NCBI RefSeq assembly: GCF_004022265.1
Contig: NZ_SAVB01000003.1
Location: forward strand, 62,001-126,000
DNA: 64,000 bases
Source of the DNA: Paenirhodobacter ferrireducens
Lineage (GTDB): Bacteria; Pseudomonadota; Alphaproteobacteria; Rhodobacterales; Rhodobacteraceae
Direction: 5' to 3'
The stretch's first letter is position 1; every line of letters begins with the position of its first letter. Positions 25,745 to 34,548 of the stretch are shown here, one piece after another. The position numbers and the translations under genes are program-made. The notes under the pieces were generated by a model. That model was not told the origin of the DNA, made no database searches, and was given only the letters and a program-made list of their open reading frames with translations.

Positions 25745-27290
25745 CATCACCATCGGGCTCGATTGCGGCACGGGCGGCGCGCGGGCGCTGGTGTGCGACG
25801 CGGCGGGGCAGGTGCTTGCCATGGCAACGCGCGACTACCCAACCCATTACCCGCGCCCGGGCTGGGCGACGCAGGCGCCAGTGGACTGGTGGCGCGCGGC
25901 CTGCGGCGCGATCCGCGAGGCGGTCGAGCGCGCCCGGATCGACCCCGCCCGCATCGCCGCGATCTGTGCCGACGGCACCTCGAGCACGCTGGTCGCGCTT
26001 GATGCCGATCTCGAGCCGGTGGCGGAGGCGATCCTGTGGATGGACAACCGCGCCTCGCCGCAGGCGCACCGGATCGAGGCGACGGGCCATGCCGCGCTGC
26101 GCCGCTCGCGCGCCGGGGTCAGCGCCGAGACCGCGCTGCCGAAGATCCTGTGGCTGCGCGAAGAGGCGCCCGAGCGGTTCGCCCGCACCCGCTGGTTCGT
26201 CGAGATGGCCGATTATCTGGCGCTGAAGCTGTCGGGCCGGCTCACGCTCGGGCAGAACCTGACGATCAACCGCTGGTTCTATGACCCGCGCGCCGGCGGC
26301 TGGCCCGAGGATTTCCTGAGCGCGATCGGGCTTCAGGGCATCACCGCGCGGTTCCCCGCCGAGATGCCCGCGCTCGGCGATCCGATCGGGCCGCTTTGCG
26401 CTGCGGCCGCGGCCGAGACTGGCCTTCCCGCGGATGTGCTGGTGGTGGCGGGCGGCACCGACGCCTATGTCGCGATGGTCGGGCTCAACACCCTGCGCCC
26501 GGGCGAGACCGCCCTCATCACCGGCACCTCGCATCTGGTGCTGCCGGTGGTGGCCGAGGATGTCGAGACCGAGGGCCTCTTCGGCCCGCATCCCGATTGC
26601 GTCACCCGCGGCCGCTTCGTGATGGAGGGTGGGCAGGTCTCGTCGGGGGCGATCCTGCGCTGGTGGCATGACCTTCTGCACGAGGCGGGCGACGGCTATG
26701 GGCCGTTGCTGGCCGAGGCCGAGGCGGCGCCGGCAGGGGCGAACGGGCTCGTGGTGCTCGACTTCTGGCAGGGCAATCGCAACCCCTTCACCGATTACGA
26801 CCTGCAAGGCGCGATCTGGGGGCTGACGCTCAAGCATTCGCGCGCCGATGTGACGCGGGCGCTGATGGAGGCGGTGGCGCTTGGCACCGCGAACATCCTC
26901 GGCCGGCTGAGTGCCAGGGGCCTTGCCGTCGACAGCATGACGCTGGCGGGCGGAGCGCTGCGCTCGCCCTTCTGGGTGCAGATGCACGCCGACGCCACCG
27001 GCACGCCGCTGCGCATCCCCGAGGTGGGCGACGCCACCGCCTTCGGGGCCGCGATCTCGGCGGCGGTGGGGGCGGGGCTGCATCCCACGCTCGAGACGGC
27101 GGCGGAGCGGATGGTGCGCATCCGCGACGAGGTGCACCCGGACCCCGAACGCACCGTGCAGTTCCGCGCGCAGCTTGACCTTTACCTTGAAACCCATGCC
27201 GCGCTGCGGCCGCTGATGCACCGGATGGCGGCGCGCAGCCGGGCCAGCCCCGCGCCGGTGGCGGCGCCCCCGGCCGCCGTGCCCGCCTGA
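25734..27290 (+). CDS. FGGY carbohydrate kinase, ribulokinase/polyol-kinase-like
   Basis: 518-residue second FGGY kinase of the operon. The N-terminal phosphate loop is TIGLDCGTGGARALVCD, followed by AICADGTSSTLVALD and AILWMDNRASPQAHR. The C-terminal domain has VAGGTDAYVAMVGL, ALITGTSHLVLPV, a FWQGNRNPFTDYDLQGA loop and the adenosine site LAGGALRSPFWVQM. The pattern is nearer to ribulokinase-, erythritol- and FGGY-carbohydrate-kinase types than to the xylulokinase-like paralogue in the operon, so the two probably have different substrates. Start 25734 (MARDITIGLD) lies 7 bases after GGAGGG; ATG 25728 is too close to it. The C terminus ends in an Ala/Pro-rich tail of about 20 residues. Confidence 0.87.
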   Translation: MARDITIGLDCGTGGARALVCDAAGQVLAMATRDYPTHYPRPGWATQAPVDWWRAACGAIREAVERARIDPARIAAICADGTSSTLVALDADLEPVAEAILWMDNRASPQAHRIEATGHAALRRSRAGVSAETALPKILWLREEAPERFARTRWFVEMADYLALKLSGRLTLGQNLTINRWFYDPRAGGWPEDFLSAIGLQGITARFPAEMPALGDPIGPLCAAAAAETGLPADVLVVAGGTDAYVAMVGLNTLRPGETALITGTSHLVLPVVAEDVETEGLFGPHPDCVTRGRFVMEGGQVSSGAILRWWHDLLHEAGDGYGPLLAEAEAAPAGANGLVVLDFWQGNRNPFTDYDLQGAIWGLTLKHSRADVTRALMEAVALGTANILGRLSARGLAVDSMTLAGGALRSPFWVQMHADATGTPLRIPEVGDATAFGAAISAAVGAGLHPTLETAAERMVRIRDEVHPDPERTVQFRAQLDLYLETHAALRPLMHRMAARSRASPAPVAAPPAAVPA

Positions 27291-27391
27291 TCCCGGGCCG
27301 ACCACACACCACTCACGACCTTGCCTCCTGCCGGCTGCGGCGCGCCCTGCGCCGCGGCACGGCCCAACGATGCCTGACGAAAGGAAAGATC

Positions 27392-29170
27392 ATGGCTCAT
27401 ATCGGTGACCTCATTGCGGAAACGCTGGCGCAATACGGGGTCGAGTATGTCTACGGCATGCCCGGCGGGCAGACCACGGCGCTGCACGACGGGATCTCGC
27501 GCCGCACCGACCGCATCCGCCACATCCTGATGCGCGACGAACGCAACGCCGCCTATGCTGCCGACGCCTATGCGCGGCTGACCGGCAAGCCCGGGATCTG
27601 CGACGTCACCGTGGGCCCCGGCGCCAACCTCTTGCCCGCGGGCTTCCTCGAGGCGCTGAACGCCTCGATCCCGATGATCGGCATCATCGGCGAGCTGCCG
27701 CTCGACTGGCTGCCGCTGAAGGAGAAGGGCATCGCGAGCCAGGGCTTCGACCAGCTCTCCTTCTTCAAGACCTGCACCAAGGAGGCGTTCCTCGTCCCCT
27801 CGGTCACCGCGCTGCCCGAGCTGATCCGCACCGCCTTCCGCATCGCCACCGCGCCGCGGCCGGGGCCGGTCGCGCTGATCATCCCGCATGACATCTTCGA
27901 TGCCGAATGGGACGAGGAGGTGCTGAAGATCCGCGTCGACGACCGCGCCCGGCAGATCCCCTATCTGCGCAGCTGCGCCCCGCATGGCGAGATCGCCCGC
28001 GCCGCGGCGCTGATCCGGCGCGCGAAGCGGCCGGCCCTCGTGTGCGGCGGCGGCGTGCACGGATCCGAGGCGACGGCCGAGGTGACCGCCTTCGCCGACC
28101 GGCTCGACGGGCTGGTCGTCACCTCGCTCTCGGGCAAGGGCTCGGTCCCCGAGACCCGCGACTATGCGGCGGGGGTGCTGAACCCGCTCGGCTCGAAGGC
28201 GGCGATCGATCTCGTCCGCGAGGCCGATCTGGTGATCTGGTGCGGCTCCAAGGTCAGCCAGAACACCGGCATGAACTGGTCGCTGCCGCTGCCCGAGCAG
28301 GCGACGATCACCATCGACGCCGACCCGCTGGAACATGGCCGTACCTTCCGCCCGACGGTGGCTCTGCTCGGCGATGTGCGCGAGACGATGGCGGCGATCG
28401 ACGCGGCGCTCGTCGAGATCCCGGCCCATCCCGAATGGCGCGCCCGCATCGCCGAGGTGAAGGCCGCCTGCGACGCCGACAAGCGCGCCGAGATCGAGAG
28501 CGACCGGATGCCGATCCAGCCGCCGCGGGTGATGGACGAGATCGCGCGCCGGCTGGGCGCAGAGGATATCGTGGTCTCGGATGCCTCGTTCTCGGCGGGC
28601 TGGATCTCGGGCTATATCCCGGCGAAGCGGGCGGGGCGGCAGTTCCTGTTCGCGCGCGGGCAGGGCGGGCTTGGCTATTCGGTGCCCGCGGCGATCGGCG
28701 CGGCGGCGGTGCGGCCCGATGCGCGCATCGTCACGGTGGCGGGCGACGGCGCCTTTTCCTACACGGTGGGCGAGCTTGCGACGCAGGCGCAATACGGCCA
28801 GCGGATCGTCAACGTGGTCATCAACAACGGCAAGCTCGGCTGGATCCAGCTGTGGCAGGAGCTCTACTTCAACAACGTGCAATCGGCGGTGCTGGAAACG
28901 CAAAGCGTGAAGCCGGGCTATGCCGGGGCGGCGGCGGCGCTTGGCCTGCTGGGGATCTATGTCGAGACCCCCGACGAGATCGGCCCGGCGCTGGATCGCG
29001 CCTTCGCCCATGACGGCCCCTCGGTGGTCGAGATCCGCATCGACGACCGCGCGACGCCGATCCACTCGTTCAAGCGGCGCCTGCGCGAGAAGTCGGACAC
29101 GCCCTTCCCGCGGCCGGGCACCGTCTACAAGCTGCGTGACTGGAAGGTCTCGCCCGACCTTGCCGAGTGA
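27392..29170 (+). CDS. Thiamine-diphosphate enzyme, acetolactate-synthase-like
   Basis: 592-residue three-domain ThDP enzyme. The N-terminal PYR domain (about 5-170) has GVEYVYGMPGGQTTALHDG and the catalytic Glu in LMRDERNAAYAADAYAR. The central domain (about 195-325) has a nucleotide-fold GGGVHGSEAT. The C-terminal PP domain (about 375-540) has the ThDP/Mg motif GDGAFSYTVGELATQ ending in VVINNGKLGW. The pattern is that of the acetolactate synthase, glyoxylate carboligase and IolD superfamily, but no small regulatory subunit (ilvH) is adjacent. As the last gene of the catabolic operon it may split or join a ketose or its derivative (inference). The start at 27392 has AAAGGAAAG upstream. The 101-base gap before it contains a GCGGCGC/GCGCCGC hairpin at 27337-27355. 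Confidence 0.82.
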   Translation: MAHIGDLIAETLAQYGVEYVYGMPGGQTTALHDGISRRTDRIRHILMRDERNAAYAADAYARLTGKPGICDVTVGPGANLLPAGFLEALNASIPMIGIIGELPLDWLPLKEKGIASQGFDQLSFFKTCTKEAFLVPSVTALPELIRTAFRIATAPRPGPVALIIPHDIFDAEWDEEVLKIRVDDRARQIPYLRSCAPHGEIARAAALIRRAKRPALVCGGGVHGSEATAEVTAFADRLDGLVVTSLSGKGSVPETRDYAAGVLNPLGSKAAIDLVREADLVIWCGSKVSQNTGMNWSLPLPEQATITIDADPLEHGRTFRPTVALLGDVRETMAAIDAALVEIPAHPEWRARIAEVKAACDADKRAEIESDRMPIQPPRVMDEIARRLGAEDIVVSDASFSAGWISGYIPAKRAGRQFLFARGQGGLGYSVPAAIGAAAVRPDARIVTVAGDGAFSYTVGELATQAQYGQRIVNVVINNGKLGWIQLWQELYFNNVQSAVLETQSVKPGYAGAAAALGLLGIYVETPDEIGPALDRAFAHDGPSVVEIRIDDRATPIHSFKRRLREKSDTPFPRPGTVYKLRDWKVSPDLAE

Positions 29171-29880
<710 letters not shown>

Positions 29881-29881
<1 letters not shown>

Positions 29882-29915
29882 GCCCGCGCCCGTCCGGGCG
29901 ACCGGGCGGGCTTTT
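29881..29915 (+). terminator. Terminator after the GST gene
   Basis: AGCCCGC pairs with GCGGGCT (29906-29912), enclosing a second CCCG/CGGG hairpin, and is followed by TTTT. The stem starts at the last base of the stop codon. Confidence 0.7.
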
Positions 29916-30024
29916 CCAGGCTCTGGCTGACGTGGCGGCACCGACGTTGCGTCCGTTACCTGATCGTCGCACTTGCACGGGGCGCGTTTCCGCATATCCT
30001 GCGGGGGACCGGGGGATTGCTGCA

Positions 30025-32568
30025 ATGCAGAAACATGCGAATTTCGCTGAATTTGTCGAACTGACGCCCTCGGCGCAGGTCAGTGTCGCGCGCCATGGCT
30101 GGCGGGCGAAGTGCCTGCAACGCCTGATCCGGCTTGATCTGCCGGTGCCGCAGACCGTGGCGCTGCCCTCGGAGACGGTGCGCGCGATCGTCGCCGGGCA
30201 ATTGCCTGACACCGAGAAACTGGCTGCGGTCTTCGGGCCGGATTTCCTCGTCTCGGTGCGCTCGAGCCCGGAAAACCCCGAGTGGGGCGGCCCGGGGACG
30301 GTGCTGAACGTCGGCATGAACGATGCCATGCACGCGCGGCTGACCGACAGCCACGGGCGCGAGGCGGCCGACGCGCTCTATCTGCGCTTCGTGCAGAATT
30401 ACGCGACCCATGTCGCGCGGCTCGATCCCGACATGTTCCATGACGAGCCGGGGCCGGGGGCGCTCAGCTCGGCACTGGCGACCTATCGCGCCGAGACCGA
30501 CGAGGACTTCCCGCAATCGCCCGCGCGGCAGCTCGGCGAGGTGCTGCGCTCGATGGCGCGGGCCTGGGAGGGGACGACGGCGCGGCTCCTGCGGCAGGCG
30601 AAGGGCGCGCCGCTCGAGGCGGCGTTGGGCCTTCTGGTGCAGCGCATGGCGCTTGGCATCGGGCCGGGGCTGTCGGGCTCGGGCACGATGCAATTCGCCG
30701 ATGGCGTCACCGGCGCGCGCCGCATCACCGGCCGCTTCCGCGGCCAGAGCCAGGGCCGCAAGGCCTCGGTCGAGACGCTTTACCTCACCCGCGACCCGCG
30801 CGGCGCCTCGCTCGAGGAGGCCTCGCCCGAGGTCTTCGCCGAGCTGCAGGGCTATGGCCTCGCCTGCCGGGCGAAGCTGCGCGAGGAGATGCAGATCGAA
30901 TTCGCGGTCGAGGGCGGGCGGGTCTCGGTGATCGACGCGGTGCGGGTGGTGCGCTCGGCGCGGGCGGCGGTGAAGATCGCCGTGGCGCTCTCCCAGGACG
31001 GCATCATCAGCCGTGAGGAGGCGCTGCTTCGGGTCGAGCCGCGGGCGCTGTCGGAGCTCCTGCACTATCAGGTCGACCCGCGCGGGGCGCGCGACCGCTT
31101 TGCCCGCGGTATCGCGGCAAGCCCCGGTGCTGCCACCGGCCGCATCGTCTTCACCGCCGCCGCCGCCCAGGCCTCGGCGGCGCGCGACGAGCCCTGCATC
31201 CTGGTGCGCCGCGAGACCGCGCCCGAGGACATCCGTGGCATGCACGCGGCCGTCGCCGTGCTGACCGAGCGCGGCGGCATGACCAGCCATGCCGCGGTGA
31301 TCGCGCGCGGCCTCGGGCTGCCCTGCATCGCGGGCTGCGCAGACATTTCGATTGACACCCGCGAAAGGGTGATGCGCGCGCCCGGCGGCCGGATCTTCCG
31401 CGAAGGCGACGTGATTACCGTTGACGGCACCAATGGCGAGGTGCTGGCAGGCGCGGCCGAGATGCTGGAGCCGGCGCTTGACGACGGCTTCCGCACGCTG
31501 CTGCACTGGGCCGACAATGTGCGCGACATCGGCGTGCGGGCGAATGCCGACACGCCCGAGGATGCCCGCACCGCGCGCATGTTCGAGGCCGAGGGCATCG
31601 GCCTTGCCCGCACCGAACACATGTTCTTCGACGAGGATCGCCTGACGCTGATGCGCGAGATGATCTTTGCCGACACGCCGAATGACCGGCGCATCGCGCT
31701 GGAACGGCTGCTGCCGATGCAGCGCGCCGACTTCATCACGCTCTTCGACATCATGGCGGGCCAGCCGGTCTGCATCCGCCTCTTCGACCCGCCGCTGCAC
31801 GAGTTCCTGCCGCATGACCGCGAGGGGATGCGCGAGCTGGCCGAGGCGCTCGACCGGCCGCTGAGCGAGGTCACGCGGCGCTGCGAGGCGCTGTCCGAAT
31901 TCAACCCGATGCTCGGCATGCGCGGCGTGCGCCTTGGTGTGACCGTGCCCGAGATCTACGATATGCAGGCCCGCGCGATCTTCGAGGCGGCGGTCGAGGC
32001 CAGCCGGCGCGGCGCCCAGGTGGTGCCCGAGGTGATGATCCCGCTGGTGTCCGCCGCGCGCGAGGTCGAGATCGTCAAGACCCGGATCGACGCGGTGGCG
32101 GCGGCCGTGCGCACCGAGATGAAGGCCGAGTTCACCTATCGCCTCGGCGTGATGGTGGAGACGCCGCGCGCCGCGCTGCGGGCGGGCGAGATCGCCGAGC
32201 ACGCGCATTTCCTGTCCTTTGGCACCAACGACCTGACGCAGATGACCTATGGCCTGTCGCGCGACGACGCCGGGCGCTTCATGTCGACCTATGTCAACCA
32301 GGGGGTCTTTGCCGAGGACCCGTTCCACATTCTCGACGTCGAGGGGGTGGGGGAACTGCTGCTGATCGGTGCCGCGCGGGGTAAGGGAGCGCGCCCAGAC
32401 GTGACGATTTCGGTCTGCGGCGAGCATGGCGGCAACCCCGAATCGATCGCCTTCTGCCGTGCTGCGGGCTTCGATTACGTCTCTTGTTCGCCCTTTCGGG
32501 TGCCGGTTGCGCGTCTTGCTGCCGCACATTTCGCCCTTCTTGCGCCGAAGCATCGCCCGGGGCCCTGA
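30025..32568 (+). CDS. Pyruvate phosphate dikinase-like protein with divergent N-terminal ATP-grasp region
   Basis: 847-residue PEP-utilising protein. The C-terminal two-thirds is textbook PPDK: the phosphohistidine domain has LTERGGMTSHAAVIARG with His422, and the PEP barrel has SEFNPMLGMRGVRL, SFGTNDLTQMTYG and SVCGEHGGNPESI with acid/base Cys798. The His-to-Cys spacing of 376 equals that of the well-studied clostridial enzyme. The N-terminal nucleotide domain is shorter and altered. It lacks the usual glycine/lysine opening (KGANLAEM), reads VSVRSSPENPEWGGPGT where VRSGARxSMPGMMDT is expected, and lacks a normal VFGN-GTGVAFTRDP segment. ATP use is therefore doubtful. The start is ATG 30025. 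It appears monocistronic. Confidence 0.83.
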   Translation: MQKHANFAEFVELTPSAQVSVARHGWRAKCLQRLIRLDLPVPQTVALPSETVRAIVAGQLPDTEKLAAVFGPDFLVSVRSSPENPEWGGPGTVLNVGMNDAMHARLTDSHGREAADALYLRFVQNYATHVARLDPDMFHDEPGPGALSSALATYRAETDEDFPQSPARQLGEVLRSMARAWEGTTARLLRQAKGAPLEAALGLLVQRMALGIGPGLSGSGTMQFADGVTGARRITGRFRGQSQGRKASVETLYLTRDPRGASLEEASPEVFAELQGYGLACRAKLREEMQIEFAVEGGRVSVIDAVRVVRSARAAVKIAVALSQDGIISREEALLRVEPRALSELLHYQVDPRGARDRFARGIAASPGAATGRIVFTAAAAQASAARDEPCILVRRETAPEDIRGMHAAVAVLTERGGMTSHAAVIARGLGLPCIAGCADISIDTRERVMRAPGGRIFREGDVITVDGTNGEVLAGAAEMLEPALDDGFRTLLHWADNVRDIGVRANADTPEDARTARMFEAEGIGLARTEHMFFDEDRLTLMREMIFADTPNDRRIALERLLPMQRADFITLFDIMAGQPVCIRLFDPPLHEFLPHDREGMRELAEALDRPLSEVTRRCEALSEFNPMLGMRGVRLGVTVPEIYDMQARAIFEAAVEASRRGAQVVPEVMIPLVSAAREVEIVKTRIDAVAAAVRTEMKAEFTYRLGVMVETPRAALRAGEIAEHAHFLSFGTNDLTQMTYGLSRDDAGRFMSTYVNQGVFAEDPFHILDVEGVGELLLIGAARGKGARPDVTISVCGEHGGNPESIAFCRAAGFDYVSCSPFRVPVARLAAAHFALLAPKHRPGP

Positions 32569-32666
32569 TCTTGCGTTTTGGCGCTGATTTCACTGGCGTT
32601 TCGTCTGGCGCGGGACTACTCACAGAAAAGTGGCTCGGGGGTGATTCGGGCCGCCAATCAGCGGAA

Positions 32667-32701
32667 TTCCGCCGTGAAGGCGGAAGCAAGTGCTTGTTTT
32701 T
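32667..32701 (+). terminator. Possible terminator after the PPDK-like gene
   Basis: Stem TTCCGCC / GGCGGAA with a 5-base loop, then a small CAAG/CTTG hairpin running into TTTTT, about 100 bases past the stop. The 32569-32791 gap otherwise contains only the likely promoter of the next gene. Confidence 0.5.
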
Positions 32702-32791
32702 AAATCGGTAGGTAGACGCGGCGCACCCTTGTGGGTTATGAGCGCCGGGTCCTGACGTTTGTCGGGGCGACGTCCTTATCGGAAGATACAC

Positions 32792-33484
32792 ATGTCAGTG
32801 CTGAAAAGCTGGACGGGTGGAGCCCTGCTCCTCCTTGCCCTCGCCGGAGGCTTGCGTGCCGAAGTTACGGTAAGCCAGTCAAATGACCCCATCGGGACTG
32901 TGCAGCCCGGCTTCGCCCCGTCGAGCCTTGTCGCGCTTCTGTCCCGGGAACGCAGCGGGTTCGATTCGGTTCCGGCGAGCCGGATCACGGCAATCACCAC
33001 CGCGCCGCGGCCGAAGGCCGGGGAAGCCCCCGGGGTCCTCACCGAGGACTGGATCGCTGCCCAGCCGGTGCCTGCCGGCGGTGACCAGCAGTTCCAGTGC
33101 CTCACCAGCGCCCTCTATCACGAGGCCCGCGGCGAAAGCGTCGAAGGCCAGCAGGCGGTGGCCGAGGTGATCCTCAACCGTGTCGACGACGGCCGGTTTC
33201 CCCAGACCATCTGCGGTGTCGTGCATCAGCGCAGCGGCGGCAGTTGCCAGTTCAGCTGGGCCTGTGACGGCCGTTCGGATGCGGTGCGCCGCGACGCGAC
33301 CTACGAGCAGGTCGCCAAGGTCGCGCGGGCGATGTTGGACGGGATGCCGCGCAGCCTGACCGACGGCGCGACTTTCTTCCACGCCCGCAGCGTCCGCCCG
33401 AGCTGGTCGAACCGCTTCGTCAATACCGCGTCGATCGGCGCACATCTGTTCTATCGCCGGCCGATCCAGACTGCCTCGAACTGA
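32792..33484 (+). CDS. SleB-type cell-wall hydrolase
   Basis: 230-residue exported protein with a signal peptide ending near ALAGGLRAE (residue 23). A linker of about 75 residues is followed by a hydrolase_2 (SleB/CwlJ) domain: CLTSALYHEARGESVEGQQAV (catalytic Glu in YHEARGE, about residue 113), VAEVILNRVDDGRFPQTICG, CQFSWACDG and a C-terminal GATFFHARSVRPSW. Such enzymes are lytic transglycosylase-like peptidoglycan hydrolases; in this non-spore-forming setting the role is probably wall remodelling. The start at 32792 has GGAAG 6 bases upstream. It is on the same strand as the PPDK-like gene but separated by 223 bases, so probably independent. Confidence 0.88.
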   Translation: MSVLKSWTGGALLLLALAGGLRAEVTVSQSNDPIGTVQPGFAPSSLVALLSRERSGFDSVPASRITAITTAPRPKAGEAPGVLTEDWIAAQPVPAGGDQQFQCLTSALYHEARGESVEGQQAVAEVILNRVDDGRFPQTICGVVHQRSGGSCQFSWACDGRSDAVRRDATYEQVAKVARAMLDGMPRSLTDGATFFHARSVRPSWSNRFVNTASIGAHLFYRRPIQTASN

Positions 33485-33579
33485 GGTGGGGTCGTTTCAG
33501 GCCTGAAGAATGACGTTTCGGGGTGGGCCTTTGCCTGCCCCGTTTCTATAACGGCGGGGCGTGACTGCACAGGACGCCG

Positions 33580-34509
33580 ATGACACCCGATCCCACCTCC
33601 GACACCTCGCTGGCCTTCGCCCATCCCGAAGAGCGGGCGATTGCCTCCGCCTCGGCCGATCCGCGCGACCGGATCTCGTTGCGCGACCATGTGGTCACCG
33701 CCGATATCGGCGCCTTCCAGCAGGAGCGCGGCCACGGCCAGCGGCTGCGTTTCAACGTCGTCGTCGAGGTGCGCCCGGCACCGGCGCCGCTCGATGACGA
33801 CGTCGACCGCATCCTCAGCTATGACCGGATCACCGAGGCGATTGCGGCCGAGCTGGCAGCGGAGCGGCTGAACCTGCTCGAGACGCTGGCCGAGCGCGTG
33901 GCCGAACGCATCCTGGCCGAACCGCAGGCGATGCGCGTCTTCGTCCGGATCGAAAAGCTCGACCGCGGCCCGGGGGCGCTTGGCGTCGAGATCGTGCGCT
34001 CGCGCGCCTCGGTGCCGGTTGCGGCGCATGACGGGCAGGGGGCCGAGGCGCTGCACCCGGTGGTGGCCTATCTGACGAATGCCGCGATCGCGGCGCCCGA
34101 CCTTGCCGCGCGGCTCGACCGGCTGGCGGCCTCGGGCGCGCCGGTGATCCTGGCCGTCGGTCTGCCGGACACCCCGGTGCCCGAGACCGGGCAGCGCCCG
34201 ACGCAGCGCCGCATCGACCTTCTGGCGATCGAGCAGAACGCCTGGCGGCTCGCTGCGCGCGACCGGCGCTGCATGGTCGTCGCCACCCGCACCGAGATCG
34301 ACTGGGCGATGCGCAACGGCGAGATGGTGGTCTGGGCGCCCTCGAAGATCGTGCTCGATGCGGTCGACGGCCCGAAGGGGCCGGCGCGCGACGCGGTGGC
34401 GCTGGCGCTGTGGCTGGCCGAGCAGAGCGCGGCGCTGCGGCTGGAACTTCACGGGGATGTTTCAGCCCCGGCAGGAAGCCGCGTGCCGGTTGTCCGGGTG
34501 CCGGTCTGA
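33580..34509 (+). CDS. folB: FolB-like dihydroneopterin aldolase with a long C-terminal extension
   Basis: 309 residues, about 2.5 times the normal FolB length. The region about 30-150 follows FolB: ISLRDHVVTADIGAFQQERG, HGQRLRFNVVVEV, DDVDRILSYDRITEAI and LLETLAERVAERILAEP, ending in a strand FVRIEKLDRGPGALGVEI. FolB releases 6-hydroxymethyl-dihydropterin from dihydroneopterin. The remaining 150 or so residues (from about 160, HPVVAYLTNAAIAAPDL to the end) form a separate domain I do not recognise; it contains Ile/Leu-rich strands and RRCMVVATRTEIDWAM. The start at 33580 has AGGACG upstream. It is followed after 39 bases by folP, consistent with a folate operon. Confidence 0.82.
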   Translation: MTPDPTSDTSLAFAHPEERAIASASADPRDRISLRDHVVTADIGAFQQERGHGQRLRFNVVVEVRPAPAPLDDDVDRILSYDRITEAIAAELAAERLNLLETLAERVAERILAEPQAMRVFVRIEKLDRGPGALGVEIVRSRASVPVAAHDGQGAEALHPVVAYLTNAAIAAPDLAARLDRLAASGAPVILAVGLPDTPVPETGQRPTQRRIDLLAIEQNAWRLAARDRRCMVVATRTEIDWAMRNGEMVVWAPSKIVLDAVDGPKGPARDAVALALWLAEQSAALRLELHGDVSAPAGSRVPVVRVPV

Positions 34510-34548
34510 CGGCTTGCCAAGCCGGGCTGCGCGGGCGATAGGAACGGC

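Noticed and set aside
24599-27305. Long - strand open frames across the permease and FGGY kinase genes
   Set aside because: Low-complexity Arg/His/Gln-rich translations typical of antisense frames; the + strand genes have full family motifs.
27392-29170. Biosynthetic acetolactate synthase (ilvB) for branched-chain amino acids
   Set aside because: No ilvH regulatory subunit follows, ilvC lies 9 kb away on the other strand, and the gene ends a catabolic operon; only the superfamily can be assigned.
14672-29170. Genomic island or recent horizontal transfer for the catabolic cluster
   Set aside because: By eye, base composition and codon use match the flanking genes, and there is no integrase, tRNA junction or direct repeat at the borders.
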